NCBI GenBank assembly: GCA_042217615.1
Contig: JBDGSI010000044.1
Location: forward strand, 1 to 11,044
Direction of reading: 5' to 3'
Length of the DNA: 11,044 bases
Source: JBDGSM01 sp042217615
GTDB lineage: Archaea; Nanohalarchaeota; Nanosalinia; Nanosalinales; Nanosalinaceae
Part shown: one piece after another, positions 1-7,242 of the stretch
Position numbering within the stretch: the stretch's first letter is position 1
Layout of the letters: every line of letters starts with the position of its first letter
Made by a program: the position numbers and the translations under genes
The notes under the pieces: generated by a model
Seen by the model: the letters and a program-made list of their open reading frames with translations, nothing else
What the model was told of the DNA's origin: nothing
Database searches by the model: none

Positions 1-56
1 ATGGTGGAACTGAGAAAACCCTTCAGATACCGCCTGTGCACCTGCAGAAGAGGTAA
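1..56 (+). CDS. rpl21e: 50S ribosomal protein L21e, C-terminal end (partial)
   Basis: The frame beginning at base 3 reads GGTEKTLQIPPVHLQKR and stops at 54-56. The ending 'L-x-PPVHL' is the typical C-terminus of archaeal and eukaryotic L21e, a large-subunit ribosomal protein. The 5' part lies outside the window. The stop is only six bases before the rpoF start, and the pair L21e-rpoF is a common archaeal neighbourhood. The identification rests on 17 residues plus context, so it is good but not certain. Confidence 0.75.
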   Translation, partial: GGTEKTLQIPPVHLQKR

Positions 57-62
57 AGGTTT

Positions 63-398
63 ATGGAAGTAGTTGAAGAAGAGTACGCCTACCCCGTTGA
101 AGCATTAAACCTTTTGGAAGAACGGGATGAGGAAGACCTTACACACGAACAAAAAATTGCTTTGGAGAACCTGACACGGCATACAAAGATTGATGACTTA
201 GAGACTCTAGAAGAACTTCAAGATGAGTTCTCAGAGATAGAGGCCTTGAAGCAGAAGCATGTTTTCAAGCTTCTGGAAGTAGTTCCTGAGCACGAGTCAA
301 CAGTAAGAGCCCTGTTCTCAAAGGAAAGAATTAAACTTGAAGACTCCGATATTGAACAGATACTGGACATCTGCGAAAGCATTGAAACAAGTTCATAG
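63..398 (+). CDS. rpoF: DNA-directed RNA polymerase subunit F (Rpo4, Rpb4-like)
   Basis: A 111-residue acidic, helical protein of the usual length for archaeal RpoF/Rpo4. Family features visible are the N-terminal 'ALNLLEERDEEDLTHEQKIALENL' type helix region (residues about 14-37), the middle 'LKQKHVFKLLEVVPEH' stretch, and the C-terminal 'LFSKERIKLEDSDIEQILDI' segment, where the RALFSKER-like block is highly characteristic. With Rpo7 it forms the stalk of the archaeal RNA polymerase, which contacts nascent RNA and initiation factors. The ATG follows the L21e stop by six bases with a GGTAAAGGT purine-rich stretch upstream, so the two are almost certainly co-transcribed. It is followed by a 161-base gap holding the promoter of the next unit. 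Confidence 0.93.
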   Translation: MEVVEEEYAYPVEALNLLEERDEEDLTHEQKIALENLTRHTKIDDLETLEELQDEFSEIEALKQKHVFKLLEVVPEHESTVRALFSKERIKLEDSDIEQILDICESIETSS

Positions 399-472
399 AG
401 TTCAAGGCTTCTTTAGGAACGGTTCGAGAGAGGCCTTGGTTCTTCCCGGGTAAGGCTTATAACATCTTGTCC

Positions 473-487
473 GGTTTTTAATTTATC
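473..487 (+). promoter_or_regulatory. Probable TATA/BRE promoter for DUF655-rsmA
   Basis: GGTTTTTAATTTATC resembles the GG-plus-T-run boxes found before other starts in this window. It sits about 75-85 bases before the DUF655 start, so a transcript would begin near 500-510 and carry a leader of about 50 bases, unlike the leaderless units elsewhere here. The T-run could also help terminate rpoF transcription. Called from pattern only. Confidence 0.4.
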
Positions 488-490
488 TGG

Positions 491-527
491 AGAGACGGTT
501 ATCTCTGCCAGCGGGTTCGACAAACCC
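491..527 (+). promoter_or_regulatory. Two small hairpins in the DUF655 leader
   Basis: AGAGA (491-495) can pair with TCTCT (502-506), and GGGTT (513-517) with AACCC (523-527) across a five-base loop. They lie between the proposed promoter and the ribosome binding site at 545-550. They might influence translation or mRNA stability of the DUF655-rsmA unit. The stems are short, so chance is possible. Confidence 0.25.
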
Positions 528-544
528 AGTGTACAGGATTTTTC

Positions 545-550
545 GGAGGT
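545..550 (+). promoter_or_regulatory. Shine-Dalgarno site of DUF655
   Basis: GGAGGT ends nine bases before the ATG at 560 and matches the anti-Shine-Dalgarno end of archaeal 16S rRNA. It fixes the DUF655 start and shows this mRNA is leadered. Confidence 0.65.
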
Positions 551-559
551 TTAAACAGT

Positions 560-1096
560 ATGAGTGGAAAAGATGAGAACGTGAAAGTGCTGGACTTCCT
601 GGAGCACGGGAGGTCTGGTGGAAACGAGAAAAGAGTTGCACAGGTAATAGGTACTGAAAATTTCAACCTGTTAGAGGTAGTTATGCGTGAGGATGAAAGG
701 CCTAAAGGAGGAGAAGAACTTTATATAGGAGAAGGTGACAGGCCTCGAGTACAGTTTATAAAGGACAGGATCGACTTTGCCGACCTTACAGGCAGTGCAC
801 AGTCCGAACTCAAGTATGTTTTAGATGCCTTGATCAAGGAAAATGAAGAGAACTTCGTGGAATTCTTCAACGAAGCAACTCCGGTAACACCCAGAAGACA
901 TGCATTCGAGCTTCTGCCCGGCATAGGAAGCAAACACATGCAGAAAATCCTTGATGAAAGAGAAAAAGGAGAATTTGAAAGCTTGGAAGATGTTAAAGAA
1001 AGGGTTCCCTCAATGCCTGATCCTTCAGAAACTATAGCAAAAAGAATCCGGGAAGAACTTAAAGGAGAAACCAAGAGAAAACTGTTTACCTCATGA
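560..1096 (+). CDS. DUF655 family protein (OB-like plus helix-hairpin-helix)
   Basis: A 178-residue protein matching the archaeal DUF655 family. The N-terminal part (about 8-75) has the pattern 'VLDFLEHG...AQVIGTENFNLLEVV...GEELYIGEGDRPRVQFIKDRI', an OB-fold-like nucleic-acid-binding region. It is followed by 'DLTGSAQSELKYVLDALIKENEENFVEFFNEA', then a helix-hairpin-helix motif 'LLPGIGSKHMQKILDERE' at about 117-134, and the terminal 'KRIREELKG...KLFTS'. The HhH with GIG suggests binding of structured RNA or DNA; the cellular role is not established. The start is supported by a GGAGGT site. The end overlaps rsmA by four bases (ATGA, 1093-1096), implying translational coupling and perhaps a shared role in ribosome assembly. 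Confidence 0.88.
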   Translation: MSGKDENVKVLDFLEHGRSGGNEKRVAQVIGTENFNLLEVVMREDERPKGGEELYIGEGDRPRVQFIKDRIDFADLTGSAQSELKYVLDALIKENEENFVEFFNEATPVTPRRHAFELLPGIGSKHMQKILDEREKGEFESLEDVKERVPSMPDPSETIAKRIREELKGETKRKLFTS

Positions 1097-1905
1097 AAGA
1101 CGTGGAGAAAACACTTCGGAAACTGGGAATCAAACCGGTTTCAGGTCAGAACTTTCTGAACTCAGAGACAGTTATAAAGGCCTTAGTACAGTCAGGAGAA
1201 GTTGAAGACGAAAACGTTCTTGAGATAGGTGCAGGCACAGGAGCGATCACCGAGGAGTTGAAAGCAGAAGCTGAAAAAGTCTACGCTCTTGAAAAAGATA
1301 GGAAGCTTGTAAAACACTTGGAAGAACGTTTTAAGGCCTTTAACGTTGAAGTAATTGAGGAAGATTTCTTTAGCTACAGTATCCCTGAAGAAGTTTCAAG
1401 GTGTGTATCTAACCTGCCTTTCCATTCCGCTACTGAAATCATGGAGAGACTTGGTAAGAAACAGATACAGTCCTCAGTTATTGTCCAAGATGAGCTGGCG
1501 GATAAAATTCTTGCTGAGCCCGGGGAAAACAAGTATACAGAGACCAGTATAAGGATAAAGTATTTCTTCCTGCCTGTAAAGCTTCAAAAGGTTTCAAGCA
1601 GGAACTACACTCCGCAGCCTGATGTAGATACTGCTATTCTAAAGCTTTATCCCAACAAGGATAGGCATCCTGTAGAAGATGAAGAAGCATTCTTTAAACT
1701 GGTGAAGGCATTGTTCACGAACAAAAGGAAGAAGACACGTAACGCTTTCGTAGACTCCCGACATATAACCGGTGTTTCAAAGGAGAAAGCCAGGGAGTTA
1801 CGTGATAATCTTCCTTTCTCTGAGGAAAGACCTGTCAACCTTGAGATACGGGAACTCTGGAAGATAACAGATTTTGTCCTTGAACAATCCGAAGGATTAA
1901 AATAG
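1093..1905 (+). CDS. rsmA: 16S rRNA dimethyladenosine transferase RsmA/KsgA (Dim1)
   Basis: A 270-residue class I SAM methyltransferase of the KsgA/Dim1 family, which dimethylates the two adjacent adenosines in the 3'-terminal helix of 16S rRNA late in small-subunit assembly. Visible motifs are the substrate-side 'SGQNFL' (residues 17-22), SAM loop 'EIGAGTG' (44-50), acidic residues E67 and D69 after the second strand, 'EEDFF' (89-93), and catalytic motif IV 'NLPF' at 107-110, where Phe replaces the more common Tyr. 'LFTNKRKKTRNAF' near residue 210 is the family's C-terminal RNA-binding signature. Its ATG overlaps the DUF655 stop. Length and motifs look intact. Confidence 0.95.
   Translation: MKDVEKTLRKLGIKPVSGQNFLNSETVIKALVQSGEVEDENVLEIGAGTGAITEELKAEAEKVYALEKDRKLVKHLEERFKAFNVEVIEEDFFSYSIPEEVSRCVSNLPFHSATEIMERLGKKQIQSSVIVQDELADKILAEPGENKYTETSIRIKYFFLPVKLQKVSSRNYTPQPDVDTAILKLYPNKDRHPVEDEEAFFKLVKALFTNKRKKTRNAFVDSRHITGVSKEKARELRDNLPFSEERPVNLEIRELWKITDFVLEQSEGLK
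1896..1904 (+). promoter_or_regulatory. Possible TATA box for the small exported protein
   Basis: ATTAAAATA preceded by AAGG lies 29-37 bases before the ATG at 1933, the spacing expected for a leaderless archaeal transcript. It overlaps the last codons of rsmA. Pattern evidence only. Confidence 0.3.
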
Positions 1906-1932
1906 AGATAGTTGAATTATACATTTGTAAGG

Positions 1933-2211
1933 ATGAACGATTCTGGAATCAAGGCAGCTACAGTCCTAGTCGCAGGCCTTTTACTTGTAGGTGCTGCAGC
2001 TTCTGCAACCATAAACTTCAATATCGATATAATTGATTTCGGCGGAAGCAACAACAAATCCTCCAACCAGACACAGCAGAGCCAGGATACCGGTCAAGAC
2101 AAAGAGTTTACATGGAGTGGTAAAAGCTCAGACCGTATCACCCAGAAAGAAGTTGAGAAAAGCATAGTAGAGGAGATTGTAACAGGAGTTGTAAAGGCCT
2201 TATTCGGGTAG
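1933..2211 (+). CDS. Small exported or membrane-anchored protein, unknown function
   Basis: I do not recognise this gene. From the ATG at 1933 it encodes 92 residues: a short N-terminus (MNDSGIK), a hydrophobic segment 'AATVLVAGLLLVGAAASA' that could be a signal peptide or an N-terminal anchor, a short beta-prone stretch (TINFNIDIIDFGG), a Ser/Asn/Gln-rich linker (about 37-56), and a C-terminal amphipathic segment ending 'EEIVTGVVKALFG'. A TTG at 1912 would add seven residues before the hydrophobic segment, but it has no ribosome binding site, and the ATG leaves a better promoter spacing. It sits between rsmA and pyrG, where a methyltransferase is often found in other archaea, so it looks like a lineage-specific insertion. 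Confidence 0.6.
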   Translation: MNDSGIKAATVLVAGLLLVGAAASATINFNIDIIDFGGSNNKSSNQTQQSQDTGQDKEFTWSGKSSDRITQKEVEKSIVEEIVTGVVKALFG

Positions 2212-2233
2212 ATTACAGGTTTAAGGCCTTCAG

Positions 2234-2248
2234 TTAGTTTTCTTTTCT
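2234..2248 (+). terminator. T-rich transcription terminator candidate
   Basis: TTAGTTTTCTTTTCT lies 23-37 bases after the stop of the small exported protein and before the pyrG promoter. Archaeal polymerase commonly terminates at T-tracts without a hairpin. No stable stem is visible. Confidence 0.35.
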
Positions 2249-2278
2249 GGCAGAGAATTTTTTGGAGAAGGGGTTTCG

Positions 2279-2286
2279 TATTTATT
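2279..2286 (+). promoter_or_regulatory. Probable TATA box of pyrG
   Basis: TATTTATT, preceded by a GGGG-TTT element, lies 24-31 bases upstream of the pyrG ATG at 2310. This places the transcription start at or within a few bases of the start codon. Confidence 0.4.
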
Positions 2287-2309
2287 CATGGTGGAAGGTT
2301 TTGTATGGT

Positions 2310-3890
2310 ATGGCGACTAAATGGTTGTTCGTCACGGGAGGGGTTCTTTCCGGGCTAGGAAAAGGTTTAATCTCCGCAAGCGTTTCGAAGCTTTTGCAGG
2401 AGAGAGGTCAGAAAATCGTCCCTATAAAATGTGATGGATACTTGAACGTTGATCCAGGGACTATGAACCCTCATGAACACGGGGAAGTATTCGTCCTGGA
2501 AGATGGTACAGAGGTTGACATGGATTTTGGCCACTACGAACGCTTCCTGAACGTTGAAGGTAAAGGAAAATGGAACCTGACATCAGGAAAGGTTTTCCAA
2601 AATGTTATAGACCGGGAAAGAGAAGGAAAATACCTTGGAAAAACAGTTCAAATGGTTCCACATGTAACAGATGAAATAAAAGACTCATGGAAGGAAGCTG
2701 CGGATACAGGTGACGCTGACATTGTAGCAGTAGAGATAGGCGGCACTGTAGGCGATATAGAAAGCATGCTTTACCTGGAAGCAGTGAGACAGTTAAGAGC
2801 CGAGCTTCCTGACGAAGATACCTTCCATATACACGCAACACTGGTTCCCTACCTTGAAACAGTTGGAGAACAGAAAACAAAGCCTACACAGCATTCAGTG
2901 AAAAAACTGAGGGAGACAGGTCTTGCACCGGATATGATTGTAGGCAGAAGCGAGGATGAACTGGCGGAGAAAAGCGTGGAAAAAATATCTCTGTTCTGCG
3001 ACGTAGAAAAAGAAGCTGTGGTCTCAGACCCTAATACAAACAATATATACGAACTACCTCTTCTATTCGATGAACAGGAGGCAGGAAAAATCATAGCAGA
3101 CAAGATGAACCTGCCTGAAAGAGACAGAGACATCGAAGACTGGAGAGAAAGAGCAGAAAACCTGGGAAAAGAAGAAATAGGCAAAGTCGCGATCTGCGGC
3201 AAATACGTAGACATGGACGACTCTTACGTTTCAGTAGAAGAAGCCTTAAGACACGCAGCAGCCGAAGTAGGCGGAGACATTCAGATAGAGCAGATAGGAA
3301 CCGAAGAAATCCAGCCTGAAGAAGACCTCCAAGAATTCGACGGCGTTGTAATACCTGGAGGATTCGGGGAAAGAGGAGTAGAAGGAAAAATAGATGCCGC
3401 CCGGTACTGCAGAGAAAACAACAAACCACTATTAGGCCTCTGCTACGGCCTACAGCTAATGGTTGTAGAATACGCAAGAAACGTTTTAGGCCTTGAAGCA
3501 GCCTCCAGAGAGTTCGAAGACGGAGAAGAACACATTGTAATAGATGAAATGCCTGAACAAAAAGACGTTGAAGAAATGGGGGGTACAATGAGGCTTGGAA
3601 GCTACACAGCAAAAGTTGAAGGCCAGGTAAAACAGATATACGGCAGAAAAGAAGTCAAGGAAAGACACAGACACAGATTCGAAGTAAACAATGAGTACGT
3701 ACCAAAGCTGCAGAATGAAGGCCTCAAAGTTTCAGGATGGAACAAGGAAAAGGACCTAGTTGAGTATGTAGAGCTGCCTGAAAACAGGTTCTATATAGGT
3801 ACGCAGGCACATCCTGAGTTCACCTCGACATTTACGGATCCCAACCCGTTGTATCTTGGATTTGTCAAATCATTTGCAGAGAAAGAGTAA
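2310..3890 (+). CDS. pyrG: CTP synthase (glutamine-hydrolysing)
   Basis: A 526-residue protein with the full two-domain architecture of PyrG, which converts UTP, ATP and glutamine to CTP. The N-terminal synthetase domain starts 'MATKWLFVTGGVLSGLGKG', with the P-loop-like segment at residues 10-19, then 'KCDGYLNVDPGTMNPHEHGEVFVL' and 'DFGHYERF'. The C-terminal class I glutamine amidotransferase domain has the oxyanion region 'GGFGERG', nucleophile C378 in 'GLCYGLQ', and H501/E503 in 'AHPEF', completing the Cys-His-Glu triad. The Tyr after the nucleophile is unusual; most PyrG have Leu there. The ATG at 2310 matches the conserved N-terminus; an upstream TTG at 2262 would add 16 unsupported residues. 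The second half uses mostly A/C-ending codons. Confidence 0.96.
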   Translation: MATKWLFVTGGVLSGLGKGLISASVSKLLQERGQKIVPIKCDGYLNVDPGTMNPHEHGEVFVLEDGTEVDMDFGHYERFLNVEGKGKWNLTSGKVFQNVIDREREGKYLGKTVQMVPHVTDEIKDSWKEAADTGDADIVAVEIGGTVGDIESMLYLEAVRQLRAELPDEDTFHIHATLVPYLETVGEQKTKPTQHSVKKLRETGLAPDMIVGRSEDELAEKSVEKISLFCDVEKEAVVSDPNTNNIYELPLLFDEQEAGKIIADKMNLPERDRDIEDWRERAENLGKEEIGKVAICGKYVDMDDSYVSVEEALRHAAAEVGGDIQIEQIGTEEIQPEEDLQEFDGVVIPGGFGERGVEGKIDAARYCRENNKPLLGLCYGLQLMVVEYARNVLGLEAASREFEDGEEHIVIDEMPEQKDVEEMGGTMRLGSYTAKVEGQVKQIYGRKEVKERHRHRFEVNNEYVPKLQNEGLKVSGWNKEKDLVEYVELPENRFYIGTQAHPEFTSTFTDPNPLYLGFVKSFAEKE

Positions 3891-3902
3891 AAAAGAAGGC
3901 CT

Positions 3903-4439
3903 ATGGCAGTATATCCAGTCAGCGAGGATACTCTCCTGCTTAAAAACTGTTTGAAGGAGAGAGAATTAGAAGACGTAAAGTTTCTGGAGATGGGAACAGG
4001 TAACGCCGAAAACGCGGTTAAGGCAGCTGAGAAAGGTGCGGAAGTAACTGCTGTAGATATAAACCAAGAAGCCGTGGAATATGCAGAGAAAAAGTTTGAA
4101 GAGGAAGGCCTTGAAGCAGAAGTCTTCCGTAGCAATCTTTTTGAACAGGTAAAGGATACTTTTGATTTGATAGTGTTTAATCCTCCTTATCTTCCAGGAG
4201 AAAAAGGTTTAGGCCTTGAAAAGCATTGGAGAGGAGGGGAAAAAGGAGTTGAGTTATCTGAAAGATTTTTGGAAGAAGTAGACAGTTATCTGAATGATCA
4301 GGGAGAGGTTTTACTGGTTTTAAGCTCTCTTGCGGATGTAGAGAAGTTAAAGGAGGGGTTTGAGTTGAGGGCTGTGGCTGAAAAGGAGCTGTGGTTTGAG
4401 AGTTTGGAAGTTGTGAGGTACAGTAAAACCATCGAATAG
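3903..4439 (+). CDS. prmC: HemK2/Mtq2-type protein N5-glutamine methyltransferase
   Basis: A 178-residue class I SAM methyltransferase without the N-terminal domain of bacterial PrmC, matching the short archaeal/eukaryotic Mtq2 (N6AMT1) form. Motifs are the SAM loop 'FLEMGTGN' (about 27-34), 'AVDINQEAVEYA' with D52 binding the ribose, and the catalytic 'NPPYLP' at 93-98, the hallmark of glutamine/adenine N-methyltransferases. The likely substrate is the GGQ glutamine of release factor aRF1, probably with a Trm112-like partner; this is inferred from the family. The start is 12 bases after the pyrG stop with no clear Shine-Dalgarno, and an AGGCCT palindrome directly abuts the ATG. Co-transcription with pyrG is likely. 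The second half shifts to T/G-ending codons. Confidence 0.87.
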   Translation: MAVYPVSEDTLLLKNCLKERELEDVKFLEMGTGNAENAVKAAEKGAEVTAVDINQEAVEYAEKKFEEEGLEAEVFRSNLFEQVKDTFDLIVFNPPYLPGEKGLGLEKHWRGGEKGVELSERFLEEVDSYLNDQGEVLLVLSSLADVEKLKEGFELRAVAEKELWFESLEVVRYSKTIE

Positions 4440-4449
4440 GTTTTTTAAC
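4439..4449 (+). promoter_or_regulatory. Probable promoter of the surface-protein operon
   Basis: GGTTTTTTAAC begins at the last base of the methyltransferase stop codon and lies 22-32 bases before the ATG at 4471. The same GG-T6-A layout occurs before the zinc-finger gene. The spacing implies a leaderless transcript, and no Shine-Dalgarno is seen. Confidence 0.5.
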
Positions 4450-4470
4450 ACCGAAAACCCAGTTCACGTT

Positions 4471-7242
4471 ATGCTGAAGTTTTCACGTTCACAGGCATTT
4501 ATCTTTCTAATGATGCTGGCAATGTTTACATCTCCTGTCGCAGCTGACTGGAACGTTGACGTTCTTGGAGCTCCTGAGAACCAGTATACTTCGCCCGGCG
4601 ACTATATCTTCATGTCCGATAACAGCAGGCAACTGATATTTGCCAGGCTTACAACAGACAGAGGAGAACCTATCAACAGCTCCGTACTGACAGACTCCTC
4701 AGAATTCCAGTACAGATACAATATCAGCGATGGAGACATTAAACCTTTGAAACATTACTATAAAGGCCTATGGTACGCCAACATTACCGCAGACAAGGCA
4801 AAACACGGCTACCCTGATGAGAAGGCCCAGATAATATTTGAAGCCCATGGCGACAGGTTCACCGATGACGGTATTAACTCGGGAGGCTGGCAGAACGATA
4901 CAGAGACATTTGTAATAGGGAACTACACAGTTGAACCTATAGAAGTTAAAGAAAGCTTTCTGCCTGGAGAGAAATTCTTCACATCCGTAAATGTGTCAAG
5001 GATCAATGGAGGAAATACTGAAGACGCCAAAGTGTTTGTAAGATTTACTAACGGTTCATGGACCTCTGATAATTACCGCTTAAGCTACAATGCTTCCAAA
5101 AAACTCTACACAGGCAAAGTAGCAGGCCCCAACAAACCTAGTGAAAAATACGTGATGAGAATAGTTGCATCCAACAGTTCAAAAACATTCTCCAATCCCT
5201 TCGGCTCCTACTCCAAAATGGTTAAAACCAATCCAGAGCTTGAAGGAGAATTAACAAAATTTTCAGCTCTTCAAGGATGCGAAGAAGCAAGAGACGTACA
5301 GAAATGTGAACCAGAAACGGAAATAGATGTAGAGTTCAACGTTACCTCAGGCTCAGCATCCCAGGTCAATCTGACAGCCTACAAAGTAAACCGTTCAAAC
5401 GACAGAAAAATTAACTACACCCAAATTGAAATGGAGAAAGATGAAGGCCTTTACACAGGAAGTTTTACAGTACCAAACCTTAACACGTCAAAGTATAAGC
5501 CTAGAATATTTGTAGAGGTTAATGCATCGAATAAGAACCAGCATTTCTCCCTGGAACGTAACATAACTTATAACTCTCTTGAAGTAAAGAATATCGGGGA
5601 TTATACTGCGGAGCAAGGCCTTAACTATACTGCTAAGTTCTTTGCTGCAACTCCTTATACTCTTGATCGGTATAACAAGTCCAGGTTTGAGGCCTTGACC
5701 TTGAATATTACGGATGGGAACAACAATCATTTTAAGGAGTTTAATCTTTCTGAGTTAAATTTTTCGGAGAGTGATAATGTTTTCCGTAGGGAAGTAAGCA
5801 TTCCTCCTGGCTCGGCTTTAGGGGGCTGGGAGTTTGTTGTTAATGCCACAGATTTGTATGGGAATTATGATGTCATTGAGTGGACTGTTTCTGTAAAGGG
5901 CACTGAGAATGACTTTAATGTCTCTGATATCAGTCTTTGGAAGGATGAGAAAGGGGTTCAGGAGTTTTCTGTATACTTTGAAAATTTCCGTAATCAGAAG
6001 CTTCAGGTGAACACCAGTTTTGAGGGAAGCGGGGGTAACATTTCGGAGATAGGTGTTAATGGCAGCTTTAACCTGTCTGCGGATGAAGTTTCTGAAGTTC
6101 CTGTAACTGTAAACGCCTCAGACTTCGTTAACTTTTCAAGAGAAGTAGAGTTCTCTGTAGAGGAAACAGGATTTGAGAAAACCGTGAACCTGTCGGTAAT
6201 GTCTCCAGAATGCGTTGCTGTAAACGGCTCCCTATGCCTGCTAGGACCTGAAGAGTTAACCGTGAATATGGCTCCGGGAAGAAGCAGTTTAAGAAATGTG
6301 TCTCTGCTCTACACCGCAGGAGAAGGCAGTGAAACACAGGTAGAAGCTATTCCACAAGGCAATATAACAGAGTATATATCCACGGAATCCGGTTACAGAA
6401 TTGAAGACAAGTTAAAGGCCTCCATAAACTTTTCAGCCAGTGAAGAAGTCAGTGCTGGAGGCAGTATCATATTCACAACTTTGGATAACGAGGAAGTAAC
6501 TGTTCCTGTACAGCTCTTCGTTGACTCAAATCTGAAAGAGTTAATGGTCTCTCCAGAGACTATTGAACTGGGAACCGTGACCCCAGGATCATCGGAAGAA
6601 GCACGTTTAACCATTGAAAACACTGGAGAAAGGAAGATACGTAACATCAGCTTTACCTCAGAAGACTTTGCTCTAGATCCTAACGCATCCAGGTTCAATA
6701 TTTCCTCAGGAGGAAGCAGAGACACCGTTATCAACCTTCAAAACCTTCAGAACCCTGGAACTCTTACAGTTCAAGGCCTTGCAGGTAATCAGTCCTTATC
6801 TACAGAGGTTGAGGTCTCTGTCGAGGTCACAAAGGATTACGGTGAGAGAGCTGAAGAGCTTCAGAGACGTATCGATGATTTAAGACCTGTGGAGAACGAG
6901 TCCTTATCGGAAAGACTTAATCAGACCCAGGATACGTTGGAGGAGCTGAGGAATGCCTGGGAAGAGGGAAATTATGGAGAGGCTCAAAACTTGTACAGTG
7001 AGGTAAGAAGCAGTCTTAGCACGCTTGAACCAAAGATAAGAGCTCAGAGAAACCCAGAAAATCCTGAAGACCCAGAAACATCTAATACAACAGATAACAC
7101 AGATGGAAATGGAAACAGCAGTATGCTCCCGATAATCGTTATAGCCCTGTTTGTTATACTGTTGATTGCAGGCTTTGTGTTCTATGAAAGCTATATCCCT
7201 GAGGAAGGAGATCCTCTGTACGGGGTACTGGGTGAAGAGTGA
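4471..7242 (+). CDS. Large sequon-rich surface protein with signal peptide and C-terminal anchor
   Basis: I do not recognise a named family. The 923-residue product starts with a signal peptide (about 1-25, ending 'SPVAADW'). A long beta-rich ectodomain with about forty N-x-S/T sequons follows, suggesting heavy N-glycosylation. Two Cys pairs (in 'GCEEARDVQKCE' and 'SPECVAVNGSLC') could form disulfides. Residues about 690-785 look like an Ig-like domain ('TIELGTVTPGSSEEARLTIENTGERKIRNI'). About 789-860 is an acidic, probably coiled-coil helix, then a Pro/Asn/Thr-rich linker. A single transmembrane helix spans about 886-905, with a short cytoplasmic tail. It may be an S-layer-like or adhesive surface glycoprotein, by inference. 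It shares a TGATG junction with the next gene. Codon choice turns T/G-ending between about 5560 and 6080. Confidence 0.8.
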   Translation: MLKFSRSQAFIFLMMLAMFTSPVAADWNVDVLGAPENQYTSPGDYIFMSDNSRQLIFARLTTDRGEPINSSVLTDSSEFQYRYNISDGDIKPLKHYYKGLWYANITADKAKHGYPDEKAQIIFEAHGDRFTDDGINSGGWQNDTETFVIGNYTVEPIEVKESFLPGEKFFTSVNVSRINGGNTEDAKVFVRFTNGSWTSDNYRLSYNASKKLYTGKVAGPNKPSEKYVMRIVASNSSKTFSNPFGSYSKMVKTNPELEGELTKFSALQGCEEARDVQKCEPETEIDVEFNVTSGSASQVNLTAYKVNRSNDRKINYTQIEMEKDEGLYTGSFTVPNLNTSKYKPRIFVEVNASNKNQHFSLERNITYNSLEVKNIGDYTAEQGLNYTAKFFAATPYTLDRYNKSRFEALTLNITDGNNNHFKEFNLSELNFSESDNVFRREVSIPPGSALGGWEFVVNATDLYGNYDVIEWTVSVKGTENDFNVSDISLWKDEKGVQEFSVYFENFRNQKLQVNTSFEGSGGNISEIGVNGSFNLSADEVSEVPVTVNASDFVNFSREVEFSVEETGFEKTVNLSVMSPECVAVNGSLCLLGPEELTVNMAPGRSSLRNVSLLYTAGEGSETQVEAIPQGNITEYISTESGYRIEDKLKASINFSASEEVSAGGSIIFTTLDNEEVTVPVQLFVDSNLKELMVSPETIELGTVTPGSSEEARLTIENTGERKIRNISFTSEDFALDPNASRFNISSGGSRDTVINLQNLQNPGTLTVQGLAGNQSLSTEVEVSVEVTKDYGERAEELQRRIDDLRPVENESLSERLNQTQDTLEELRNAWEEGNYGEAQNLYSEVRSSLSTLEPKIRAQRNPENPEDPETSNTTDNTDGNGNSSMLPIIVIALFVILLIAGFVFYESYIPEEGDPLYGVLGEE

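Noticed and set aside
511..530. A tRNA-like T-arm, GGGTTCGACAAACCC
   Set aside because: The TTCGA motif looks like a T-loop, but position 61 is A, so the obligatory G53-C61 pair fails, and no acceptor, D-arm or anticodon arm surrounds it. It is better read as a simple 5-bp hairpin.
2262..2309. TTG start giving CTP synthase 16 extra residues
   Set aside because: The extension has no similarity to the family N-terminus, whereas the ATG at 2310 begins exactly at the conserved region and has a well-placed TATA box.
3091..3612. A 173-codon - strand open frame inside pyrG
   Set aside because: The Leu/Arg-rich product is a shadow of the strongly conserved pyrG frame.
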